Source: Brachynemurus nebulosus (lineage: Eukaryota > Arthropoda > Insecta > Neuroptera > Myrmeleontidae). From it: a stretch of 64,000 nucleotides of DNA. Shown here piece by piece: positions 8,801 to 18,879 of this stretch. The notes under the pieces were generated by a model. The model was given only the letters and a program-made list of their open reading frames with translations, did no database searches and was not told the origin of the DNA. The translations under genes and the position numbers were made by a program. Position 1 is the first letter of the stretch. The number at the start of each line of letters is the position of its first letter. The stretch covers positions 6,832,204 through 6,896,203 of the forward strand of contig JAPWDM010000021.1 of NCBI GenBank assembly GCA_035578155.1, in the 5' to 3' direction.

Positions 8801-10507
8801 CAGGTGGCGCCACATCGATGATTATTTCTTGCGTTAGATGGTATGTGGCACGCCTTGCAATAGTAACCACAAGCAAACGCTGCAGTTAAACTGGTGATCA
8901 CACTGAAGTGTTGTCCATGTAAAAGCAGATTTATATTGTAAATTGCGTCATCATTAGTACCATCAAATATTACATTTCGGCCCTTAGTCTGATGTTTGTA
9001 AACTGTGATCTTGTATTTCCGTAGGTAGCGTTGTAAAATTTGTAAATCTTCAATTCCAGCTCCTTGTTCTGGAATCACCAAGCCCGTTTTCTGAACAAGT
9101 TTATTCACTTTTTTACTTTGTATGTAATGACAATTACGACGAATCTTTTCAAAATTGACATCTTTCTTGACATGGGCTTTTGCAACTACGATCGCTCTGA
9201 GAAGACACAGATTATCGTCGTTTTTAATAAAAATTATTCCACGCCTTTTTTTACATTCTTCTTCATATGTGTTAAAAGCAAAAGTTCTAATTCTCCCACT
9301 TCCTCTGGGCATTTTTACATATGTGGTGGTCAATCGAAATTTGTCCGTAGCCAAGCCATTTGAATTGCTCTGGAATATGTTCCCAAGTAATTTCCAGACA
9401 TCTTCAAAAGTTACATCTTTACCATCACGAAAAGCCTTCCAGCCGGGTCCTTTCTCAAAATTTTCACTAGTAAAGGTAAAGCCAACCTTGTCTTCCGGTT
9501 CGACGTCTGATGAAATCCGCCGTATAATTTCATTGACGCCGTCTCTGACATATTTCAATGCATCTTTACCACTGGGTACATCTTTTATTTTAAAAACTAT
9601 TTTGCGACCTATTAAATTATATCGCCTCACCTTCGAAACCGTATCGGAGAGTATTTCATATTTATCACCATCACTCTCTTCATCCTCCTCCTCCTCCTCC
9701 ACCACCATCATTGGATTACCGTCCATCAATTCTTTTTCCATCAACGGTATGGCTTGTTCGATTTCGTCGATCACATCCCACGGAATCTCACTGTCGTTAT
9801 TCAATTCCTTTAACATCTCCTCCATTGAATCATTGGAGTCGGATTCGTTTAACGTCAGTGGTTGCTCAACTTCAGATAGCTTATTTACTCGACTTGGTCC
9901 AGCCACGTCCTGGTTGGAGTTTTGCTGGACGTCCAGCCACGTCCTGGCACCAGAATACGAGCCATCGTTGGAGTCGGAATCGGTTAACGTCAAGGGTAAG
10001 TTGCTATCGCTGTTAAATTCGAATAGCTTACTTACGTCTCGACTTGGTCCAGCCACATCCTGGTTAGACTTTATAACCGAATACGAACCAAAAAAACATT
10101 GACCTAACAATAAGTGAAACAAATTAAAATCAATTTTATTAGTATTAATTAGATAAATAAGTTATAAGTATTATACAAGTAAATAAATAAAAATTTATTT
10201 CTCTTACCGCAATCTTCCCAACAAATAAAACAATTACACCTATATTTTCCATGTCTACAAATATCATGTGTATCACAACGATACATTTTAAATTCCAGGT
10301 TAGAATTTATATCGGAATCCGAACCCACTAAACATTGACCTAACAATAAGTGAAAGAAATTAAAATTAGATTTATTGGTACTTATATAAAATAAATACTA
10401 ATATGTTATTATACAAAAAATAAAAAATTATTTCTCTTACCACATTTTTCCCAAGAAACAATACATTTACCATGTTTACAAATATCATGTTCAGTACACT
10501 GATACAT
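5815..10507 (-). pseudogene. Polinton protein-primed DNA polymerase B, spliced, with three in-frame stops
   Basis: Model: three exons, 10507-10441, 10339-10208 and 10103-5815, all phase 1. The introns (10440-10340, 101 nt; 10207-10104, 104 nt) both begin GTAAGAGAAATAA and end TTATTGTTAG. The joined length is 4488 nt, an exact multiple of 3. In spliced numbering: two Cys-rich exon modules (1-66), an acidic low-complexity region, an OTU-like block (about 360-470, DDNLC and HFSVI), Cys/His clusters (about 478-590), exonuclease motifs FFDLE (about 605-610), HNGQAFD (692-698) and YCTSD (826-830), a Vsr-like insertion (about 930-1005), then polymerase motif A DVCSLYP (from 1057), motif B LMLNSFWGKF and motif C YYDTDS. 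In-frame stops are TAA 6688-6690, TAA 6421-6423 and TAG 5995-5997; the natural end is TAA 5815-5817. Nonsense mutations rather than frameshifts inactivate it. Confidence 0.85.
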
Positions 10508-11246
10508 TTTTGCTAGATGTTACTTAGAAGGTGTTTACCTAATAACTATTGAAAACGCATATTATATCGGCTTTTTATACATTTTTTTTTTGGTGGGCAA
10601 ATAATATTTTGGATGCAGTTGACCTTAATTTTGTATATAGATACAGAGAAAGCGTATGCCTTGACATTTTAAAATTATTATTGTAGCCTAATATCATTTA
10701 AGTAGGTTTTCACTTTTAACCATAATATATATTAATATGTACGCATTAAAAAAAAACTTTCACTCATAACAAACTGCATATGAACAAGAACGCTCATATT
10801 GATATTGTCCATAATATATATTAATATGTACGCATTAAAAAAAACTTTCACTCTTAACAAACTGCATATGAACAAAGACGCTCTGGGAGGGTACTGATCT
10901 CGTTACATGCACTGATGTCCCTATTATAAATAATTGACTCCGCAATCAGTGAATTATTTTAAAAACAAATTTCATTACAATGGAGTCTGTTATTATTGTG
11001 TACACACCACAAGTAATAATAATTGTAAAAATTCAAAATAATTATTATAATAATAATATAATAATATATAATACTACTCAATAGTTAAATGGATTAGTAA
11101 TCAGAGAAATAACCCGAACTTAAAAATTTATTTAAATCTTTGGATTTTTATTAAAAATTACCATAAGGTAAGTACAAATTATATTAGGCTGCAATATTGT
11201 TAATGTTTTACATTGATTATTTATTATTTAATTTATTTTAGCAAGC
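10508..11246. other. AT-rich non-coding stretch, probably containing the Polinton right end
   Basis: No ORF of note. It contains the 89-bp-period duplication listed next and ATT/ATA-rich sequence around 11030-11080. The terminal repeat of the Polinton should be here or just beyond, but without the other end it cannot be placed. Confidence 0.4.
10721..10883. repeat. two-copy direct repeat, 89-bp period
   Basis: Copies at 10721-10795 and 10810-10883 share CATAATATATATTAATATG, an A-rich run, CTTTCACTC and AACTGCATATGAACAA. They are nearly identical. They may be subterminal repeats of the Polinton. Confidence 0.8.
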
Positions 11247-11600
11247 ATGGAAAGAGATCTACATTGCTCAGACGATTTAAGAAAAATTATTGTTGTAATA
11301 AGAAGTAATGGAGATGACATTTTGAAAATTACGCGGCAAGTACGGCGTACAAGAAAACTGGTTGAAAATTGTATCCCTCATGCAGTTTTGAAATTCGTGT
11401 CTAGAATTATAAATGTTCTGTTTTTAGTATCATTGTCAAAACGGGTGATTTATTTGATTACAATAAATTTTATAATAAAAGTATTTCCCTTTTTCTATTT
11501 TTTTATTTTTAAACACACACACTCAACTGCCCCTGTAAGAGAGGCAATTACATTGCGTTGCCAAGTGTCCCAATACCTACTAACATATTGCCACAAATAA
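11247..11600 (+). CDS. hypothetical ORF, weakly transposase-like N-terminus
   Basis: A 117-codon ORF preceded by a splice-acceptor-like ATTTATTTTAG at about 11232-11242. The first 45 residues (MERDLHCSDDLRKIIVVI and onward) look like a helix-turn-helix of Tc1/mariner type, with alternating basic and hydrophobic residues. The rest is hydrophobic and low-complexity and does not look coding. I do not recognise it with confidence. It may be a fragment of a transposase or chance. Confidence 0.2.
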   Translation: MERDLHCSDDLRKIIVVIRSNGDDILKITRQVRRTRKLVENCIPHAVLKFVSRIINVLFLVSLSKRVIYLITINFIIKVFPFFYFFIFKHTHSTAPVREAITLRCQVSQYLLTYCHK

Positions 11601-11981
11601 TCACCTAAGAATTGTATACGATATTTAAACAGTGAAAATCTCATTTCTTTACCGTTACGTTTGTTATTACGTTTGGCTGTCGTATGTATATCTCTGTTCA
11701 TTTAATTTCCCGGGCAATAGTATATTTTTAATTAAGACTTGCTTCATGTTTTTCATTGTGTTCTTCGTCGTCTCTTCTTTATGGGAAGAAAACTTATTTT
11801 TATGCAAACTTGCAGACTGTCGTCAAGTGTGATACGGCTTTTATTATTTCATTTATTATTAAATTTCCTTATCAAAAAAAAAAAATTTAAGGCGCACCCC
11901 TGTGCCCCTCTTCTTGACATGCACCACTCTCTGTGATTCATTAAAACGCAATAATAAAATACAAAAATGTGATTACATTAC

Positions 11982-12083
11982 CTGGCGGTTCGAACATAAA
12001 TCGACTTTTTGTGTAATCGGGTTGACTGTTGGTCGTTAAATTAAATCCATTTTCTGGCATATTATTTCCATACAATGGGTCAG
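11982..12083 (-). other. candidate internal exon of unknown gene
   Basis: A 102-nt open stretch (34 codons) flanked by a strong acceptor (polypyrimidine then GTTACAG at its 5' side) and a donor (CCAG followed by GTAATG). The reading in one frame contains DPLYGNNMPENGFNL and FMFEPPG. It is the only part of 11.6-12.5 kb that looks like an exon. I cannot name the gene and see no confident partner exons. Confidence 0.3.
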
Positions 12084-12502
12084 CTGTAACAAAAAAATAT
12101 TGGGTGTCACATAAAAGTTTTAACATTTTGCAATATTATTTTGTAACATATTTTTAGAATTCCGTAGTTGCAGCATACACGCTCAGTAATATTGGACAAC
12201 CCACTTGTGCAATTTATTGAACGTTCCTTCAGACAGTTCAATAATTTTGTTAAAGAAATTTGTGAATGTAGGAATTGTACTTAATCAAACTGTTGTTTAA
12301 TTTTAAATATGTATTAAGTGACAAGAATGTTGCAAAGCAATATAGTATATTGTGTAATAAGTGCGGGAAATTGTCGATTGCCCACGAAAGCGAAGTTGAG
12401 CGCACGAGCGTAGTGAGTGACATACTATTTTTTTTTACGAATTTCACATACTTTTTTCTATTATTATTATTTTTGACATTTTTTTTACTTTTAAAAATAA
12501 TA

Positions 12503-12510
12503 TTTTTAAG
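12503..12510. repeat. target-site duplication, left
   Basis: TTTTTAAG, identical to 15081-15088. It marks the insertion of the hAT element. Confidence 0.9.
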
Positions 12511-12725
12511 CGGGGGTGAGCAACCTTTTTAATCAACGGGCCAATTTAAATTTTAAAATTTTTTGGCGGGCCGCACATAAAGTAACACTTATTAATAATT
12601 CACAAAACTTTATTTATAATAAACATTAGAATAAAAAAAAATATAAAATTTAAAAAAAGTAAAGATTTCATATAAAAATTTTAATGCAAAATAAAAACAA
12701 ACAAGAAAAGAACACAAAACCGAAT

Positions 12726-14541
12726 TTACTTGAAATTTTTAATGAGAAATTTGGCACTGTTTTTTCGATACAAGCTGATCAATATCAGCCGAAATTGATG
12801 AGGTACACGTACGCAGCTTTCTAATCGTGCATCACTCAGTCTTGATCGGTGGTCATTTTTGATTAATTTCATCGTCGAAAATAATTGTTCGCAAACATAC
12901 GTACTTCCGAACAGAGACATCATTTGCTTTGCATTTTTCGTCAAAAGCGGAAATTTCTCAGCGCTTACATAAGATTTATAAAAATTTTCGATATTTACTG
13001 AGAAAAATACATTTTTTACATCGGTATTATTCTGCATGTCAATCACTTCCATTTGAAAGTCTTCGGGAACTGTATCCACATCGATATTAAATGGCGAGGA
13101 AAACAGTTTCATGGAAACCGCTGTCTTCTCAGCTTTGAACATTTGGAATCGTAATTGAAATTCGTTGGTTAAAATGTCTATATATTGTGCGTATATTTGA
13201 GAAGTAGTAACGTTTTCTTTTTCTAAGTGTGGAAAATGAGACACATTATTCTGCAAAAGATGCTGTTTCCACAATTTTAATTTGAGCTCAAAGCCCTGAA
13301 TTTTATCATACAAATTGTGAATAAACTGTCCTTTGCCTAGAAGTTCCATATTAAAATCATTGAGATGCTGAATCATGTCGATAAGAAACCCAAAATCGCA
13401 CATCCATTCTTTATTTCCAAAATGAGGAAAGGCATATCCCTTCATATCTAAGAACAATTGTATTTCGCTTTTTAAGTTCTATATTCTTTTTAGCATTGCA
13501 CCTCTACTAAGCCAACGTACTTCGGTTTTAAAAACCACGTCGCCATATTCAGTTTCTAAATCTTTCAGGAATTCTTTAAATTCACGGTGATTTAACGCGC
13601 GCGACTTTATAAAATTGATTAGTTTAATTAGTGGTACTGTGACATTTGGCAAACTCAATCTTTTCGCACACAAATTTTCCTGGTGAATTATGCAGTGGTT
13701 AACGAATATTTCCCTTCCTGTGACCTTCTTAATGTCTTGAAATAGCCTACCCGATACTCCTACCTCCATGCTTGACATTGCTCGTGCTCCATCTGTCGAT
13801 ATACCATAATCTTTTCTAACGAAATTGAAAAATTTTCCAACACAGACTTTAGTTCATCGTACAGGTCTTTGTACAGGTTATAGTCCCTTGCATTGGAATC
13901 AGTGAAGACAGTTCTTCGGTAATATTAAATTTGGTGTCAATACCACGTAAAAATATAGCCAGTTGTGCTGTATCGCTAATATCGCAACTCTCATTAAGTG
14001 CCAAAGAACAGTATTCGAATTTTGCAATGCGGTCACGAAGTGTTGTTGCTATGTTCTCGGACAAGTCTTCAATTCTCCTTGCAATGGTAAATCTTGATAA
14101 ACTAATGTTTGAAATAATATTTATTTTATCAGTAAATGCTATTTCTGCAACAGCAGTCAGACATTCTTTTATCATCTCTCCGTCCGCAAAAGGTTTCATT
14201 TTTTTTGCCAGTATTTGACTGACAACAAAACTAGCCTTTACTGCCGTATCTGATAAAATAGCTTGATTTTTAAAAATAGCCTGTTGTTTTCCCACATTTT
14301 TCTCCATTTGATTAAACTTATCTCTCCGGAGTTGTCCTGTTAAGTTTTTGTATTGTTGTTCATGTTTTGTCTCGTAACGCCTTTTTATGTTATATTCTTT
14401 TAATGTCGACGCAGTCTCTGAGCATATTAAGCATACAGCTTTACCTATGACGAGAGTGAAAAAATAATCAAATTTCCACTTTTCTTGGAAATGTCTGTGC
14501 TTATCCGCAACCTTCGGTTTTTTTGTTTGCTTTTCCGACAT
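12726..14541 (-). pseudogene. hAT transposase, GTF2IRD2/ZBED-like, frameshifted
   Basis: Transposase of the element at 12511-15080. The likely start is the ATG at 14541 (MSEKQTKKPK). A BED-type zinc finger begins at CLICSE with His further on. Then follow the family block with LNESCDISDTAQL, a middle segment with VRWLSRG, and the C-terminal hAT dimerisation region with CEQLFSTMK. Three frames are used: 14541 to about 13850, about 13778 to 13479, and 13457 to 12726, so at least two frame breaks occur (near 13850-13780 and near 13470). All parts are collinear with the family. It resembles the vertebrate domesticated gene family GTF2IRD2 in the way many invertebrate hAT copies do. Not functional as read. 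Confidence 0.85.
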
Positions 14542-14725
14542 GCTATTATGGATTAAAAATTTGAAAGTTAAAAAAATTGTAGGAAAACTTAATTTTGAAT
14601 AAAAAATCTCTAGTATTACATTTTTGACAATATAATATTGCACTCACGCCTTTCAAGAAACACAAGAATTGCTAAAATTACTATTAACAGCCTACCAGAC
14701 TGACTGATTGTGTGGTAGAAGCAAA

Positions 14726-14867
14726 CACAAACAAGCACAGACGCGGCGCGTTCGTATTGCATGTTTGAACAAGTCGCCAGCAAGTGTGTATCTGGTCACA
14801 AACAATCGCGCAGACGCGACGCGTTCGTATTGCATGTTTGAACAAGTCGCCGACAAGTGAGTAACTC
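14726..14867. repeat. 71-bp tandem duplication in hAT 5' region
   Basis: Copies at 14726-14796 and 14797-14867 share CAGACGCG, GCGTTCGTATTGCATG and TTTGAACAAGTCGCC. It lies between the transposase start and the right terminus, so it may be a subterminal transposase-binding repeat. Confidence 0.75.
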
Positions 14868-15080
14868 GTCACAAAAAATTGTTTCTATTTAGTATGTATT
14901 ACTTTAATTATTACTTTAATTACTTTTAATTGTAACCATTTTATTATAATTAATTTTATAATAATATATTGATGGGAGAAATTCGATAAAATAAATTCAA
15001 TTTTAAAAATGCTTGGCAGGCCGCATAAACAGGTTTAACGGGCCGCAAGCGGCCCGCGGGCCGCGTGTTGCTCATCCCTG

Positions 15081-15088
15081 TTTTTAAG
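15081..15088. repeat. target-site duplication, right
   Basis: TTTTTAAG, identical to 12503-12510. Confidence 0.9.
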
Positions 15089-15800
15089 TGTTCGTCTTTT
15101 TTTTTTCTGAATTAATTATCGTTTAAATTACTTTCTTGGTGGTTTCTATAGAAATAATTATGAAATATTTATTAAATGAAAAATTAAGAGGCGGCTTTGC
15201 GTGTTTTATTGTCAATTTGCGTGTGGTAAGTTACTTCCCACACGCAAAAAAGTATGCGGGAAGAGTACAGTGGGCAAACATCTATTTTGCGTACAGAAAT
15301 GTGTGCGCCAAGTTTGTGCTTCTCCCGCATGAGTAATAAAAAATAATTATTCTTGCAAATTAATCATTCAAACTGGTTCAAATAATAGCATTCAAATGTG
15401 ACATTACAGAATAACAAACAAATCAAACTTAAGCAAATAAAGTAGTACTGCGCAATAATATCTACAGAGCCTATAGACATTACAATATTCATTCATTGCA
15501 CAATATATTTCAAACTGTTTTTGATCAGCATAATATATTGTACAACCCTTCAATATAACCTACAGACGATCCATAAAATTGTACGATCTCAGATTTTGTG
15601 CAATATTATTGAGCGTGTAGGGGCCGCTTTACGCATTCGTGATTTCGGTTATTGCATGAGGTGGTTTACTCACACACTGATTATATTGCAATAGTTCGTA
15701 TTGGATGTTATTCTGAGAATTGTAAAAAGTTCGAGTTACTGAACTACATGTATTTGTCGAATTTTTTACTTTGTCGTCAATGCTGGTTATATAGTGAAGC
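15089..15800. other. non-coding flank
   Basis: AT-rich sequence with no gene that I can support. The last part, from about 15776, is shared with 48758-48783 and forms the flank of the next element. Confidence 0.4.
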
Positions 15801-15930
15801 CAGGGCCGGATCTAGGAGGGGTGTAGCGGGGGCACGTGCCCCTTGCAAGTTTTTAGGGCGCCAAAAACGCAAGTTGAGGGGCGCCAAAACGGTGAATTTG
15901 ACGTTTTTGAAGTGAAAACTTCTTTAGCGG

Positions 15931-16160
15931 CGTTGTACACTTTTTTGTAATGGGTAAAAAATGTTAAACTCGCGTCAGGTCACGTGACCTGATCGAAAAT
16001 TCGTAAGATCTGATCAAAAATTCGTAAGACGGATGGAAAGTAGACAGTCAGTAGAGCAGACAATAAACTGCGTTGTACACTTTTTTTGTAATGGGTAAAA
16101 AATGCTAAACTGGCGTTAGGACACGTGACCTGATCGAAAATTCGTAAGACGACAGTACAT
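15931..16160. repeat. 140-bp-period direct repeat
   Basis: CGTTGTACACTTTTTT, AATGGGTAAAAAATG, CACGTGACCTGATCG and AAATTCGTAAGA recur at 15931 and 16071. It is internal to the non-autonomous element. Confidence 0.8.
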
Positions 16161-16502
16161 AGCAGTAGACAGTAGTACAGAATACAGAACGAACGGTTGT
16201 ATCTCTATACTACTGAAACTAGTGTAACGCGAAAGGACAGATAGATATATACGGGTTTACTCCAATAGTACTAATTTTAAGCCCTATCTCATTAAACATT
16301 AATTTTAGAATAGAGATAAAAAATTTTTAAAAAGAGATTCTTGTAGGGATTACCGAAGAGAACATTTGTGCAAAATGTGAACTCCCGGAAATGTTTTTTT
16401 ATATTGTTTAAACAATATTGAAAATTCATAAATAGCGTTTTTTGAGCTTTCACCGCTTACGCAACGAAAACGGTGATAGATACATTAAAAAGTGTTAAAA
16501 CC

Positions 16503-16533
16503 TTTTTGTAGAGAATCGAATTCTCTACAAAAA
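16503..16533. repeat. perfect 14-bp stem hairpin
   Basis: TTTTTGTAGAGAAT and its complement are separated by CGA. The hairpin would be very stable for an AT-rich region. It is internal to the non-autonomous element. Confidence 0.8.
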
Positions 16534-16935
16534 AGTCAGGGAGAGCACCTGTCTATCTTGTACAGGTGAAAAGATACAGCGCTCCAAGCGCGCACTCAAA
16601 AGTCCACTTTTTCTAGCGTTCCGGCAGGGTGTGCCGTGTACGATAGCGCAATAAATAAATACTGTATTCTACCACATAAATGATAGTACTTTTATACTGA
16701 TAATTAAAGCAATTCGTGCAAAATTATTCCCTAACCATTCCAAAATATCAAAAATGCACAACATTAATATTCAAGTTTTCACTTCTGCCGGCACTCCCGG
16801 AGTGCAACTCCTCGTTTTTTTTTTTGCTCGTCTCTTACTATTTGCAGGGAAAAATTTAAAAATTTAAAAAATATCGTTGCGTTAGAATGTCTACTAGGAT
16901 CTACTGGGGCGAGAGAAATGAAACTGGGCCCAAAA

Positions 16936-17096
<161 letters not shown>

Positions 17097-17097
17097 A

Positions 17098-18684
17098 CTA
17101 TTCAAAACAAGATAAGGGCCACTCATGTTTTGCTGCATAAGTTTATTTTTATATAAGATACGGTATAAGGTATGCTTACATTTAATTAAGGAACTAATTT
17201 TTTACTAAATAAAATTAATTTTAATAAGATTAAATAAAAAATTAATCCATAATTACATTTTTTTAGGATTTTATCATTTCTATAGTCATATTCACAGTCA
17301 TCAACAAACGTTCACGCTTTGTGTAAAAGCACACATTATGCAACTTTTCGGTGATTTAATATCGAGTATGCCCTCCCCTTTTTAAAACACATTCTAGAAA
17401 CCTCCTCGGCATGCTTTCAATCAGATGCCTAACGGTTTCATCAGGAATCTCCTCCCAACATCTTCTCAAGACATCAATCAGTTGTTGTTGGGTGTGCACA
17501 TCCTCTCCGGTTGCTCTGACTCGCCGTTTTAATTGATCCTAAAGATTTTCTATTGGGTTTAAGTCAGGGCTATTTGCAGGCCACGGTAAAACCTGTATAT
17601 TAGCCTCCCTAAGGACAGTTGTCGTCGCTCGGGCATTATCCTGCATCAGGATAAATCCATCGGCCGCTCGTTGTGCAAAGGGGATCACATGGGGATCACA
17701 ACTTGTTCGATGTAACTTTGAGCCGTTACAGTACCGTCGTTCAGGAAAACAAGCTCAGTTTTGTCTTGCAAACTAATTCCACCCCAGACCATGACATTAG
17801 GACCGCCAAATCTGTCGCGTTCATAAATGTGGCGATCAGAAAACCTTTCGCCACTTCTTCTCCACACTCTTACACGTGGATCATCACTAAAAAACTTCAC
17901 ATTGCACTCATCCGTGAAGAGTACGTGACGCCATTCCTCCAAGCCCCATTCAAGGTGTTCACGTGCAAATCTTAAACGGTTTGCACGATGCGCTTCGGTC
18001 ATTTTGGTACGGATTACTGATCTTCTTGAACGTTGTTGGTCTTCATGCAAACGAATTCGTATGGTCTGATTACTGACAACAGTAACAGTAGATCGATGTA
18101 AGCGATTTTGCAGAGTGCCTACGATAACAGTCGGCTCACGTCGTGCAGACAGTCGAATGTAATGGTCTTCACGGGCAGTGGTAGCATGAACTCTTCCTGA
18201 ACCACGGCGCCGGGTTACACTACCGGTCTGCTGATACCGATTCCAAACATTTTGAATAGCCCTTCGTGAACAACCCAACTGCAGAGTCACGGAACGTTGA
18301 GATCGACCACCGTCAATCATCGCTACGGCTCTGGTAGCAGCAGCTTCGTCCATATGGTGTCGAATTCTCGGCATTGTAAAAATAAATGATTGAATAAGAC
18401 GCCAAATTTCAAAAAACAACCTCAGCAATCAATAATCTAGCGCAAACTGATTTAAAATCAAATTCAAAAAAAATTAAAAAGACTAACCACTTGACGTTGT
18501 GCGAGACAAAAAAACGTTTAAATCATCCCCTCAACGATAATATCACTTAAACCTAACTGTTATCATTTACTCAACCACTTAATATCATAACAACACTCAT
18601 TTAGAAAAACTATTTTGACGTGGATCGACATAAATCAGTTTTAAAATACAAACTTTAAAGTGGCCCTTATTTTGTTTCAAGGAG
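17098..18684. mobile_element. Tc1-like element in a TA microsatellite
   Basis: Terminal inverted repeats: left CTATTCAAAACAAGATAAGG, right (complement) CTCCTTGAAACAAAATAAGG, both continuing GCCACT. TA lies on both sides, as expected for Tc1/mariner targets. One leftward transposase occupies 17356-18374. Length 1587 bp, normal for the group. Confidence 0.9.
17356..18374 (-). pseudogene. Tc1-like transposase with an 11-bp duplication and a nonsense codon
   Basis: Starts at the ATG at 18374 (MPRIRHHMDE). The N-terminal paired helix-turn-helix contains GRSQRSVTLQLGCSR and a GRPR-like hinge as RRRGSGRV. The DDE core has the first Asp in LFTDEC, the second in ILMQDNARA and the Glu in SPDLNPIENL. 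The spacing from second Asp to Glu fits DD34E. An 11-bp tandem duplication (GTGATCCCCAT) at about 17683-17700 throws the frame and ends the first ORF at 17685. Beyond it the frame is collinear to TAA 17356-17358, except for a TAG where the family has Trp just after the PIENL motif. Both lesions inactivate the copy. Confidence 0.88.
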
Positions 18685-18696
18685 TATATATATATA

Positions 18697-18710
18697 CTCC
18701 TTAAAACAAA
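18697..18710. repeat. isolated Tc1 terminal-repeat remnant
   Basis: CTCCTTAAAACAAA repeats the first 14 bases of the neighbouring Tc1 right terminus (one mismatch), in inverted orientation, 12 bp beyond it and preceded by TA. It may be a footprint or remnant of a second copy. Confidence 0.55.
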
Positions 18711-18718
18711 TATATATG

Positions 18719-18719
<1 letters not shown>

Positions 18720-18796
<77 letters not shown>
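18720..18796. repeat. (TA)n microsatellite
   Basis: Uninterrupted TA repeats. Probably the continuation of the microsatellite at 16938-17096 split by the Tc1-like insertion. Confidence 0.9.
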
Positions 18797-18797
<1 letters not shown>

Positions 18798-18879
18798 GGA
18801 GCATTTAAAGGAGCAAAATTTTCTGGAATTATCGTAATTTTTAACTTTTTGAAAAATTGAAAAATTGAAAAATTTTAGT

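Larger units (their letters stand above)
1..10507. mobile_element. Polinton/Maverick element, partial, left part outside window
   Basis: Self-synthesising virus-like DNA transposon. Seen here: penton-like protein, adenain-like cysteine protease, PLA2-like protein, packaging ATPase, two Polinton-associated proteins, chromodomain integrase and protein-primed DNA polymerase B. That set and the divergent layout are typical of Polintons. The major capsid protein is not seen and probably lies left of position 1. I could not find the terminal inverted repeat or the 6-bp target duplication on the right, so the right limit given is only the start of the polymerase gene; the true end may lie between 10.5 and 11.2 kb. 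At least four of the eight genes are interrupted, so the copy is not functional as it stands. Confidence 0.9.
12511..15080. mobile_element. hAT DNA transposon with 8-bp target duplication
   Basis: Ends were read directly. The left end is CGGGGGTGAGCAACC; the right end, reverse-complemented, is CAGGGATGAGCAACA. Perfect 8-bp duplications TTTTTAAG flank it at 12503-12510 and 15081-15088. GC-rich subterminal GGGCCGC motifs lie at both ends. It carries one leftward BED-finger transposase, now broken. The 2570-bp length and structure are normal for a hAT element. Confidence 0.92.

Noticed and set aside
9155..10102. 315-codon rightward ORF
   Set aside because: It is antisense to the polymerase's acidic, Ser-rich linker; composition is a mirror of that region and no domain is visible.
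10149..10346. 65-codon ORF as a separate small gene
   Set aside because: It is the second Cys-rich exon of the polymerase plus intron sequence on both sides.
11495..11701. Leftward ORF with a GNMLVGIGTLGN-like alternate frame suggesting a membrane receptor
   Set aside because: The resemblance is to a few residues in one frame only; no further transmembrane exons are present nearby.
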